Part shown: piece by piece, positions 1-7,260 of the stretch
Numbering within the stretch: the stretch's first letter is position 1
How the letters are laid out: every line of letters starts with the position of its first letter
Origin: Pseudomonas sp.
GTDB lineage: Bacteria; Pseudomonadota; Gammaproteobacteria; Pseudomonadales; Pseudomonadaceae
NCBI RefSeq assembly: GCF_030147005.1
Contig: NZ_JASLAW010000097.1
Coordinates: forward strand, 1 to 22,023
Direction of reading: 5' to 3'
DNA: 22,023 nucleotides
Translations under genes and position numbers: made by a program
Notes under the pieces: generated by a model
Database searches by the model: none
Seen by the model: only the letters and a program-made list of their open reading frames with translations
Told to the model about the DNA's origin: nothing

Positions 1-247
1 TGATGATGTATGAGAATGCGAAAAAGAAAATGAGTACCAGGCTTAGAAGAAATGACATGCATTTTGTGAAACTTTCGGTGATGTAAGCGCAGTGGAGGTG
101 TTTGATTAATAGCAGTCCAATTAATACTGCGCCTGGCAGGCGAAGTTCTGAGGGTGATAATATTAAAATTATTATTCCAAGTGCGCAGTATGCGAAGAGG
201 ACGCTATGGAGGTTGTGTAGGAAGTATTGCTTGTCAGTGCGGATCAT
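1..247 (-). CDS. Candidate immunity protein, small multi-pass membrane protein (partial, C-terminus off window)
   Basis: Reading the minus strand from the ATG at 247-245 gives 82 codons without a stop up to the window edge, so the C-terminus is missing. The product begins MIRTDKQYFL and has three hydrophobic segments, roughly residues 15-31, 36-56 and 63-82, so it is an inner-membrane protein. The start overlaps the stop of the upstream 339-residue gene by ATGA, and an AGGAG ribosome site (minus strand, 259-255) lies seven bases before it, so the two genes are translationally coupled. A toxin gene coupled to a small polytopic membrane protein is the usual layout for pore-forming toxins and their immunity proteins; the role here is inferred from that layout and the membrane segments, not from a recognised family. 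GC is about 41% over bases 1-240, well below the tss genes. It could instead be an unrelated membrane protein. Confidence 0.7.
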   Translation of the reverse strand, partial: MIRTDKQYFLHNLHSVLFAYCALGIIILILSPSELRLPGAVLIGLLLIKHLHCAYITESFTKCMSFLLSLVLIFFFAFSYII

Positions 248-1263
248 CGTGTCGCTCCTGTTAATGCATCACCTATCCGCTCGTTAGCGTTATATTCTCC
301 CGCATTCATTAGGATGTGAATGATGATGCCGCCAGCTATGACGATAGCGATAGCAGTCACCGCAGATAGTCCCATTACTCCAACAAACGTACTTAAAATT
401 ACAATTCCTACATTCGTAGGCTGGTTATAAGCACTTTTGTTCAGGAAGTGGTTAAAGTCGTTTGCTGAAGCTCCATCTATAATGGCTTGTGGTCCAATAG
501 TTAGAATAGATCCGGCTGTTGTGCCAGTGAGTATGCGGCCAACTCCTCGAGAGCTGTATGCATGGGAAGTGATTGGAACCCTCCTGCGAAGAGCTTCGGC
601 AGCTTGGTAAATTGGAAGTTTGATAGCATTTGATGCGGTTTTTCCACCGATTGTATAAAACTGAGCACGTGCATTGGCTGGCACCTCGAAATGCAGTTGT
701 CCTTGAATTCGCACTAGCTTGATTCGTTGTTTAAAGGCTCGTTTGGCTGAAACGCTTCCTGGTTTTCCACGGGTATTTGCCCAATTAACCAGCTGCCGTT
801 TGAGCTCGGGTGACAGATCTAGCATGTCCACTAGTCGTCCAGCCTTGAAAGGCGCATGTATAAGACCTGCGAGTGCAGCTGTAGTGCTAGGTAAACTGGA
901 TAGAGAGAAGAGCGCCGGTCCAATCACCGGAATCGACTGCGCCTTCTGATGTAGCTCCTTGACTTCACGCGCCGTGACATATCCTGCAACTTTTACTTTT
1001 GAAAGTAGATAACTCAGGTGCAACGCCATCTGCTCGTGCTCCTGAGCATCCAGCCCGTTATCCGGATCGCTAAGCGTTGCCACCATGAAGTGTGCCGCGC
1101 TCAGTTCATCAGTCGCGTAAAAGCCACTAATCGACATGCTTGTAGGAAAATGGCGCTCTGCGATTACGCTCGGCCAAGGCAGTGTGCCAAGCCCAAGTAA
1201 CCCACTATGCGTGCCCTCACCCAGCGGGTCATTCACCGAGCAGGGATACAGTCTATTGCTCAT
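244..1263 (-). CDS. Candidate T6SS effector with C-terminal membrane-inserting hairpin
   Basis: A 339-residue protein read from ATG at 1263-1261, with an AGGAA ribosome site at 1275-1271 (minus strand) seven bases upstream. I do not recognise a named family, and see no signal peptide, PAAR, MIX or Rhs motif. Residues 284-320 form one long hydrophobic stretch broken near residues 298-303 (GLS-AVT), resembling the hydrophobic helical hairpin of colicin-type pore-forming domains; milder hydrophobic patches lie near 111-135 and 245-262. The tail after the hairpin is short and polar. It sits divergently beside a T6SS operon and is coupled by ATGA to a small membrane protein, the layout of an effector/immunity pair. 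Inference: a toxin acting on the inner membrane of competitors. GC falls from about 54% (bases 901-1260, N-terminal part) to about 42% (301-480, the hairpin), as if the toxic part were swapped in. Function is uncertain; the reading frame is well supported. Confidence 0.75.
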   Translation of the reverse strand: MSNRLYPCSVNDPLGEGTHSGLLGLGTLPWPSVIAERHFPTSMSISGFYATDELSAAHFMVATLSDPDNGLDAQEHEQMALHLSYLLSKVKVAGYVTAREVKELHQKAQSIPVIGPALFSLSSLPSTTAALAGLIHAPFKAGRLVDMLDLSPELKRQLVNWANTRGKPGSVSAKRAFKQRIKLVRIQGQLHFEVPANARAQFYTIGGKTASNAIKLPIYQAAEALRRRVPITSHAYSSRGVGRILTGTTAGSILTIGPQAIIDGASANDFNHFLNKSAYNQPTNVGIVILSTFVGVMGLSAVTAIAIVIAGGIIIHILMNAGEYNANERIGDALTGATR

Positions 1264-1848
1264 CCATAAGTTCCTGTAAGCGCCATGCCGCGAGTGATTC
1301 AGTCATCAGCATTCATGATGCTCATGCAGGTATTCAGTCGCATTTAAAGTCGCGAAGGAGACCTTCTTGGAAAACGCTTGTCAAGCCAGGAAATTGTAAC
1401 GCGACGAACTGTCTGTGCTGAAATCTGTAAAAAATCTGCGTTATAAAACGGTACTGTTCGTTGTGAGATTTTGTCCTAATCCCGCGAACTAGAGCTGTTG
1501 GCGTGTAGAGCTGAGTGCACGGGCGGGAATGGAGTGATCGAAATGTTTTGTAAGCTGTTCTTCGACAAATATCACAAATTTATTTTTTGTAGGAATAGTC
1601 CTTCTATTCAAGCCGAAATAGGCTACTTGAAACTGTAATGGGTCTGATTGTTCGTACCGATTTCGGCAGTTATGGTGTGCGGCGTTTGATGAGTCCCTTT
1701 GAAAAGCTATGGCCGCATTAGTTCAGTCTCGAATGGTTTACAAAAGTTGTGTGCTTAAGCCTTGGTCAACATCTCATTTCCGTAGGGAATTTTCCCGCTA
1801 CGGTGTGTAGGGCAACAACGGATGAAACACGATTAAGGAGTTCGCTAG
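1264..1848. other. Divergent intergenic region between effector and tssB
   Basis: These 585 bases separate two divergent genes and must hold the promoters of both, but I could not find a convincing one. A + strand check for a sigma-54 site (GG, ten bases, GC) gave only 1389-1402, with poor flanking bases. On the minus strand a TTGACA (1384-1379) could be a -35 box for the effector, but the sequence 17 bases on (TCTCCT) is a poor -10. The centre is AT-rich, especially 1561-1590. Short reading frames here lack ribosome sites and look like noise. Confidence 0.6.
1780..1803 (+). promoter_or_regulatory. Hairpin in the tssB leader
   Basis: The arms CCGTAG (1780-1785) and CTACGG (1798-1803) are perfectly complementary, and the inner GGAA/TTCC extends the stem with a small bulge. 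It lies about 45 bases before the tssB start and ends about 30 bases before its AAGGAG ribosome site (1835-1840). There is no T-tract, so it is not an intrinsic terminator. A GGA between the hairpin and the ribosome site (in AACGGATG, 1818-1825) is one base off the RsmA/CsrA consensus CANGGANG. A role in mRNA stability or Rsm-type control is possible but unproven; it could also be an operator. Confidence 0.4.
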
Positions 1849-2397
1849 ATGACAAAGATGGAAAGTACCCAGCACAAGCTCGACCGTATTCGTGCGCCGC
1901 GTGTGCAAATCACCTATGACGTTGAAGTTGGAGACGCCATTGAACAGAAGGAGTTGCCGTTCGTGGTCGGTGCGATGGGTGACTTCTCTGGGCACCCGCT
2001 GGAGCCACTGCCGCGCCTGAAGGATCGTAAGTTCGTCCTCATTGATCGCGATAACTTCAATGGCGTGCTCAAGGGCATCAAGCCTCGGCTGAGCTATCGC
2101 GTCGATAACACCTTGGCCAAAAATGACACGCAATTGGGCGTTGAGCTCAACTTCAATGCCATGGATGACTTTGAGCCCCAGAATGTGGTCAAGCAGGTGG
2201 AACCACTGAGAAAACTCTTGGAGTTGCGCAGCAAGCTGGCGGACTTGCGCAACAAGATGGGTGGCAACGACCGGTTGGAAGAGATGCTGCAGGAGGTTAT
2301 TCAAGACCCTGAAAAGCTTCGGGCACTCAGCCAAGAGTTTGGCCGTCAAGGCCAAGCGTCTTCCAGCACTCCTCAGGGAGTCGATCATGACCGCTAA
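1849..2397 (+). CDS. tssB: T6SS contractile sheath small subunit TssB (VipA/ImpB)
   Basis: This 182-residue protein matches the ImpB/VipA family in length and sequence: an N-terminal segment with RAPRVQITYDVEVGD, then the ELPFVVGAMGDFSG core, and a helical charged C-terminus. TssB pairs with TssC to build the cytoplasmic contractile sheath around the Hcp tube, which drives the needle into a neighbouring cell. The start is fixed by AAGGAG at 1835-1840, eight bases before the ATG. It is the first gene of the operon, and its end overlaps the start of tssC by 11 bases, which suits the fixed stoichiometry of the two subunits. Confidence 0.97.
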   Translation: MTKMESTQHKLDRIRAPRVQITYDVEVGDAIEQKELPFVVGAMGDFSGHPLEPLPRLKDRKFVLIDRDNFNGVLKGIKPRLSYRVDNTLAKNDTQLGVELNFNAMDDFEPQNVVKQVEPLRKLLELRSKLADLRNKMGGNDRLEEMLQEVIQDPEKLRALSQEFGRQGQASSSTPQGVDHDR

Positions 2398-3886
2398 CTC
2401 TTCACTCAATCCACAGACCTCGACTGAACAGCTGGAAGCGGCTGCTCCACAGATCTCTCTGCTGGATAGCATCATTTCTGAAAGCCGTGTGGCCCGCTCC
2501 GAGACGGAGCGCACACGTACGCGTGACCTCATTGGTGAGCTGGTCGGGCAGGTGCTTGAGGGGGCGGTTACGCCGAGCAAGGACTTGATGGCGGTGCTCG
2601 ATGCGCGTATCGCCGATATCGACGCGTTGTTGTCCGAGCAACTGAACGAGATCATGCACGCTGACGAGTTTCAGCAGTTGGAAGCGTCCTGGCGCGGCTT
2701 GAAATACCTGGTCGACAACACCGAAACCAGCACGACGCTGAAGATCAAGTTGCTCAATGCCTCGAAGAAAGACCTGGTGCGCGACCTGAAAGCGGCTTCT
2801 GAGTTTGATCAGAGCGCGCTTTTCAAGAAGGTATACGAGGAGGAATACGGCACCTTTGGCGGCGCTCCTTTTGGCATGCTGATGGGGGATTACAAGTTCT
2901 CTCGCAGCCCAGAGGACATGTACCTGCTGGAGGAGATCTCCCATGTGGCCGCGGCTGCCCATGCGCCGTTCATTTCCGCGGCCTCGCCCGAGATGTTTGG
3001 TTGGGATTCGTTCACCGACATGGCAGGGCCTCGGGACTTGGCCAAGATCTTCGATACGGTCGAATACACCAAGCTGAAATCCTTTCGTAACAGTGAAGAT
3101 TCACGTTATGCCGCATTGGCGTTGCCGCATGTATTGGGGCGTCTGCCCTATGGGCCGGATACAGCGCCGGTGGAAGCATTCCTCTTCAAGGAAGATGTGG
3201 ATGGCCGCGACCACAGTAAGTACTTATGGGTCAACGCGGCCTATGCACTGACGACTCAGGTTACCCAGGCCTTCTCGCGTTACGGCTGGTGCGTAGCCAT
3301 TCGTGGGGTGGAGGGTGGTGGTTTGGTGGAGGGCTTGCCCAGCCATACCTTCATGACCGATGACGGCGAAGTGGCCCTTAAGTGCCCCACGGAGATCGCC
3401 ATCACTGATCGGCGTGAGAAGGAGTTGTCGGACCTGGGGTTCGTGCCATTGGTGCATCGTAAAGACACCGACCACGCGGCGTTTTTCGCCACGCAGTCGA
3501 TGCAAAAGCAGAAGCAGTACAACACCGATGTCGCCAATGCCAACGCCAGGCTCTCGGCGCAGCTGCAGTACATCTTTGCCACCTCGCGGATCGCCCACTA
3601 CATGAAGGCAATCATGCGCGACAAGGTGGGGAGTTTCGCCTCCCGCCAGGACGTGGAGTCGTACCTCAACAATTGGCTTTCCAGCTATGTGTTGTTGGAT
3701 GACACCGCCAGTCAGGAAGCCAAAGCCAAGAACCCGTTGCGCGAAGCTCGGGTCGAGGTCTTTGAAGTGCCAGGCAAACCCGGTGTCTACAAGTCGGTGA
3801 GCTACCTGCGCCCCCATTACCAACTGGATGAGCTGACGGCGTCATTGCGCCTGGTCGCTGAGTTGCCGAAATCCACCCGTAGTTGA
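2387..3886 (+). CDS. tssC: T6SS contractile sheath large subunit TssC (VipB/ImpC)
   Basis: A 499-residue protein of the EvpB/VipB family, at the usual length. It carries the N-terminal helix with LLDSIISES, the conserved WRGLKYLVDNTE segment, a central FGMLMGDY motif and a C-terminal region with PGVYKSVSYLRPHYQLDE, all typical of TssC. TssB/TssC dimers polymerise into the sheath; the N-terminal helix is the part ClpV recognises in contracted sheaths in known systems. The frame stays open upstream to 2261, but ATG 2387 is preferred: it has AGGGAG at 2375-2380 six bases before it, and the protein from there matches the family N-terminus. It overlaps tssB by 11 bases and is followed 25 bases later by tssE. 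Confidence 0.97.
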   Translation: MTANSSLNPQTSTEQLEAAAPQISLLDSIISESRVARSETERTRTRDLIGELVGQVLEGAVTPSKDLMAVLDARIADIDALLSEQLNEIMHADEFQQLEASWRGLKYLVDNTETSTTLKIKLLNASKKDLVRDLKAASEFDQSALFKKVYEEEYGTFGGAPFGMLMGDYKFSRSPEDMYLLEEISHVAAAAHAPFISAASPEMFGWDSFTDMAGPRDLAKIFDTVEYTKLKSFRNSEDSRYAALALPHVLGRLPYGPDTAPVEAFLFKEDVDGRDHSKYLWVNAAYALTTQVTQAFSRYGWCVAIRGVEGGGLVEGLPSHTFMTDDGEVALKCPTEIAITDRREKELSDLGFVPLVHRKDTDHAAFFATQSMQKQKQYNTDVANANARLSAQLQYIFATSRIAHYMKAIMRDKVGSFASRQDVESYLNNWLSSYVLLDDTASQEAKAKNPLREARVEVFEVPGKPGVYKSVSYLRPHYQLDELTASLRLVAELPKSTRS

Positions 3887-3911
3887 TCCGTACCCGTGCC
3901 AGGATGGCCCT

Positions 3912-4394
3912 ATGAACACGCCCGCCAGATTTTTGCCGACCTTGTTTGATCGGTTGAGTGACGAAGCTCCGCATCAGACGGTGGAAGGTAGCGCGCAACG
4001 CCTCTATTCGCTGGCCGACTATACGGCCAGTTTGGTGCGCGATCTGGAAACCCTTGTGAACACTCGGCAACACATTGATGCGCGGTCGTTGGATGCATTC
4101 CCTCAACTGCGCGGCTCATTGTTGGAGTACGGGTTGCCTGATTTTACGAGTAAGGGCCTGCTCAATCCCGAGGACCGCACGCAGATTAGGCTGCAACTCA
4201 AACAGGCCATCGAGAGCGGTGATCGTCGCTTCCGCCACGTTCGTGTCCAGCTACTGGACTCACTGCCGCAGCAGCGACAACTGACGTTCCGGGTGGATGC
4301 GCTGTTGCGTCTGCCTGAGACGACACGTCAGGTGTCGTTCGACGCTGTGTTGCAGGTCAACACTCAAGCCTACACCGTGCAGAACTTGAACTGA
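3912..4394 (+). CDS. tssE: T6SS baseplate subunit TssE (gp25-like)
   Basis: A 160-residue protein of the T4 gp25-like lysozyme-fold family. The diagnostic stretch is in the middle: the SLLEYGLPDF segment followed by a helix with DRTQIRLQLKQAIE, then a DSLPQQRQLTFRVDALL strand region. TssE is a baseplate wedge component that nucleates sheath assembly; the family has lost lysozyme activity. AGGA (3901-3904) lies seven bases before the ATG. Its TGA shares one base with the ATG of tssF, so the two are probably translationally coupled. Confidence 0.95.
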   Translation: MNTPARFLPTLFDRLSDEAPHQTVEGSAQRLYSLADYTASLVRDLETLVNTRQHIDARSLDAFPQLRGSLLEYGLPDFTSKGLLNPEDRTQIRLQLKQAIESGDRRFRHVRVQLLDSLPQQRQLTFRVDALLRLPETTRQVSFDAVLQVNTQAYTVQNLN

Positions 4395-6226
4395 TGCATA
4401 GCGATCTGTTGCCCTATTACGAAAAGGAACTGTCACACCTGCGCACGTTGGGGCAGGAGTTTGCGCGACAGTACCCGAAAATTGCTTCACGGTTGTTGAT
4501 GGACGGCGACCAGTGTGAAGACCCCCATGCGGAACGCCTGATAGAAGCGTTCTCGTTTCTTGCGGCGCGAGTGCACAAGAAACTGGATGACGATTTCCCT
4601 GAGATCGTCGAAGCCTTCCTGGACGTGATGTACCCGCACTACCTGCGGCCAACCCCTTCGTTGTCGATTGTGGAATTCTCTGCCGGTGACAGCAGTGCGG
4701 TAACTGATGGCTACTGCATCGAGCGTCATAGCGAATTGAAATCGCAGGAAGTGGACGGCATTTCCTGTTTGTTTCGTACCTGTTACCCCGTGACGCTCTG
4801 GCCTATCAGGGTGGCCGATGTGGCGTTTATGGAGCTTGAGCGTTCGGCGTTCACCAGCCGTACGACGGAGCATCAGGCGTGTTTGCGAATCGGTCTGCGC
4901 ACGACCATTGAGGTTTGCTTTGGTGATCTGGCGCTGCAGCCGTTGCGGTTTTTCATTGATGGCGAAAGCACGTTGACGCTTCATCTGTACGAGCTGCTGT
5001 TCAATAACGTGGCCAGGGCGGCGTTGGTGTTCACCGAAGCGGGTCAGCGCCGGGAAGTCGCATTGCCGCCGGGTGCAGTGAAGGCGGTCGGCTACTGCGC
5101 CGAAGAAGGCTTGATCGACTATTCCGAGCGTTCTTTCCTGGGTTACCGGCTGTTGCATGAATATTTCACTTTTCCCGACAAATTCATGTTCTTCGACCTC
5201 GAAGGTCTGGGCCGTGCGCTGGCGGGCAAAGCCTTGCAGGAGGTGGAGGTCAACCTGTACTTCGCCGAATACGATGTGCCCGAGCGGCTGACAAGGTTGG
5301 CGCAGAACCTCAATGCGAGTCACTTCAAGCTCAACTGCACGCCCGTGGTCAATTTGTTCCGCCACCAGGCTAAGCCGATCAAGCTGACGCATACCCAGCA
5401 TGAGTACCCGGTGGTCCCGGATGGTCGTCAGCATCGCTTTGCCGAAGTCGTGGCGATTGACCGTGTCGTGCGGATCAAGGAAGTCGGTCGTCAGCAACAG
5501 GTCGAGCCGTGCCGACCCTTTTTCGAGCCGCGCGACTCGGTCTCCGACGATGGTAGCTATTGGATCGCCCGGCGTCGCTCGGTGGCCCATGGGCAGAAAA
5601 CCGGTACCGATTTGGCGATTCGCCTGGTCGATCGAGAGTTGGAGTTGGTTGACAGCACCGACGACACCCTCAGCTTGACGTTGACCTGCAGTAACCGCGA
5701 CTTACCGAGGTTGTTGCCCTATGGCGGCACTGGCAGTGATTTTTTCCTGGAGGGCGACTCGGTGGTACAGCGAGTCCGCTGCCTGCGCAAACCCACACCC
5801 TCTGTTCGCTTGCCGCAGGGCAAAGGGTTGCTGTGGCGCCTGGTGTCGCACCTGTCGCTCAACCATTTGTCGTTGGCCCATGACGGGCGCGAGGTGTTGT
5901 TGGAGCTGCTCAGTCTTTACAACTACCGGGAAGCCTCTGCAGTGCGAAAGCAGATCAATGGCATTGTTTCGTTGCGCAGTGCGCCAACGGTGGCACTGGT
6001 CGGGAACCCTCGGCCTAGCGTTGTTCGTGGCGTGGGGCTGACGCTGGAGCTGGACGAAAGCCAGTACATCGGCGGTGGCGTGTTCCTGTTCGGCCAGGTG
6101 CTGGACCACTTCTTCGGGCTGTATTGCTCGCTCAACAGTTTTACCCAACTCACCCTGCAGTCTCGGCAGCGAGAAAAGAGAATCGTGCAATGGCCACCAA
6201 GAACCGGCGCTCAAGCCCTGGTCTGA
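4394..6226 (+). CDS. tssF: T6SS baseplate subunit TssF (ImpG/VasA)
   Basis: A 610-residue protein of the normal TssF length. The N-terminus, with LPYYEKELSHLRTLGQEFA and later DDDFPEIVEAFLDVMYPHYL, is the characteristic ImpG/VasA signature; the C-terminus ends in the family pattern around WPPRTG. TssF forms the baseplate wedge with TssG, TssE and TssK, linking the tail tube end to the sheath. It starts at ATG 4394, overlapping the tssE stop by one base, and its last 37 bases overlap tssG. Confidence 0.97.
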   Translation: MHSDLLPYYEKELSHLRTLGQEFARQYPKIASRLLMDGDQCEDPHAERLIEAFSFLAARVHKKLDDDFPEIVEAFLDVMYPHYLRPTPSLSIVEFSAGDSSAVTDGYCIERHSELKSQEVDGISCLFRTCYPVTLWPIRVADVAFMELERSAFTSRTTEHQACLRIGLRTTIEVCFGDLALQPLRFFIDGESTLTLHLYELLFNNVARAALVFTEAGQRREVALPPGAVKAVGYCAEEGLIDYSERSFLGYRLLHEYFTFPDKFMFFDLEGLGRALAGKALQEVEVNLYFAEYDVPERLTRLAQNLNASHFKLNCTPVVNLFRHQAKPIKLTHTQHEYPVVPDGRQHRFAEVVAIDRVVRIKEVGRQQQVEPCRPFFEPRDSVSDDGSYWIARRRSVAHGQKTGTDLAIRLVDRELELVDSTDDTLSLTLTCSNRDLPRLLPYGGTGSDFFLEGDSVVQRVRCLRKPTPSVRLPQGKGLLWRLVSHLSLNHLSLAHDGREVLLELLSLYNYREASAVRKQINGIVSLRSAPTVALVGNPRPSVVRGVGLTLELDESQYIGGGVFLFGQVLDHFFGLYCSLNSFTQLTLQSRQREKRIVQWPPRTGAQALV

Positions 6227-7260
6227 TTGATCAGGCGCGGTCACAGCCGTACCGGTTTGAGTTCTTTCAACTGGTGCGTTTGCTGCGGCTGCACTACAGC
6301 AAGACGGGGCGTACTGATCCTGAAGCGCGTCCCCACGATGATCCGCTGCGGTTTCGTTCGCTGCTGTCGCTGAACTTTCCTGCCAGCGATGTCAGTGACC
6401 TGCGCTTTGAGCGGGCTGAGCATATGTCGCTATCGGGCTTGCCCTTGTCCGAGGTGCAGGTCACGTTCATGGGGTTGGTGGGGCCTTCCGGCGTGCTACC
6501 TCGGCCCTATACCGAAATGCTGATGGCCCGCCACATGCAAAACCGCGATGACGCCGGGCACGCCTTTCTGGATCTGTTTTCCCACCGGATGACGGCGCTG
6601 TTTTATCAGGCTTGGCAGAAGTACAAGTTCCATATTGAGCATGAGCGCAAGGGGCGTTCGGACTTTGATCGTTACCTGCACACGTTGTTGGGGCTCGGCA
6701 CGAAAGTGCAGCAACGACAGATTGAGAAGGGTGGTTCGGCGTTGCCTCGGGATGTATTCAGCTACTTTTCCGGCCTGCTGGCGCAGCAGCGGCGTACGCC
6801 GCAGAACCTGGAATTGATGCTGGCTTACTACTTCGCCGTGCCTTGTGTTGTGAAGAGCTTTGTCGGTCGCTGGCTGCCGCTTCCGTCCGCGCAACGCTGC
6901 CAATTGGGGCGACGTAATGCGGTGTTGGGGCGCGGGTCGGTGGCTGGCCGGCGAGTCTGGGACTACCAATCGTGCCTTCGTATTGAGTTGGGGCCGCTCA
7001 GCCTGGATGACTATCGGCGCTTTCAGCCGGGCACCGACGACTATCGCAAGCTGCTGGAACTGACGCGCTTCTATATCGGCGCATTCCTGGATGTTGAGAT
7101 TGCCCCCATCTTGCGTGCCGACGCGGTACCCGAGGCGCGCTTGAGTCGAAACGGTGGGCTGGCACTGGGCTGGCTGGGTTGGTTGAAACCTCCTGCACGT
7201 GAAGCCAGCCCTGATCGTTGTGCGATTTTCCGTATTCCTTATGAGGGCACGCTGCTGTGA
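6190..7260 (+). CDS. tssG: T6SS baseplate subunit TssG (ImpH/VasB)
   Basis: A 356-residue protein of the ImpH/VasB family. The N-terminus has the typical YRFEFFQLVRLLRL motif, followed by PLRFRSLLSLNFPASDV, then MGLVGPSGVLP and a histidine/phenylalanine-rich LDLFSHRMTALFY segment, all in the family order. TssG bridges TssF and TssK in the baseplate. The frame is open from 6124, but ATG 6190 fits the family N-terminus and has a weak AAGAGA ribosome site near 6176-6181. It overlaps tssF by 37 bases, and its TGA overlaps the GTG start of clpV in a GTGA junction. Confidence 0.95.
   Translation: MATKNRRSSPGLIDQARSQPYRFEFFQLVRLLRLHYSKTGRTDPEARPHDDPLRFRSLLSLNFPASDVSDLRFERAEHMSLSGLPLSEVQVTFMGLVGPSGVLPRPYTEMLMARHMQNRDDAGHAFLDLFSHRMTALFYQAWQKYKFHIEHERKGRSDFDRYLHTLLGLGTKVQQRQIEKGGSALPRDVFSYFSGLLAQQRRTPQNLELMLAYYFAVPCVVKSFVGRWLPLPSAQRCQLGRRNAVLGRGSVAGRRVWDYQSCLRIELGPLSLDDYRRFQPGTDDYRKLLELTRFYIGAFLDVEIAPILRADAVPEARLSRNGGLALGWLGWLKPPAREASPDRCAIFRIPYEGTLL

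Noticed and set aside
1379..1384. TTGACA on the minus strand as -35 of the effector promoter
   Set aside because: The sequence at the right spacing (TCTCCT) is not a credible -10 box, so I did not call a promoter.
1264..1848. Possible sigma-54 promoters for tssB and hcp
   Set aside because: Checking GG pairs for GC ten bases downstream gave only a poor match at 1389-1402, and none in the hcp leader.
2261..2386. N-terminal extension of tssC into tssB
   Set aside because: The extra 42 residues are tssB read in another frame; ATG 2387 has a good ribosome site and fits the TssC N-terminus.
3900..3906. CAGGATG recurring in the gaps before tssE, in the clpV-tssJ gap (9860-9866) and before tssM (12611-12617)
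   Set aside because: It looks like an Rsm-type GGA motif, but two of the three serve as Shine-Dalgarno sites and all lack the CA-N before GGA, so ordinary ribosome binding is the simpler explanation.
4487..5590. Long minus-strand open frame (367 codons) opposite tssF, and similar ones opposite tssB/tssC, clpV and tssL
   Set aside because: They lie wholly within strongly recognised tss genes, have no plausible ribosome sites or family features, and arise from codon bias in GC-rich coding DNA.
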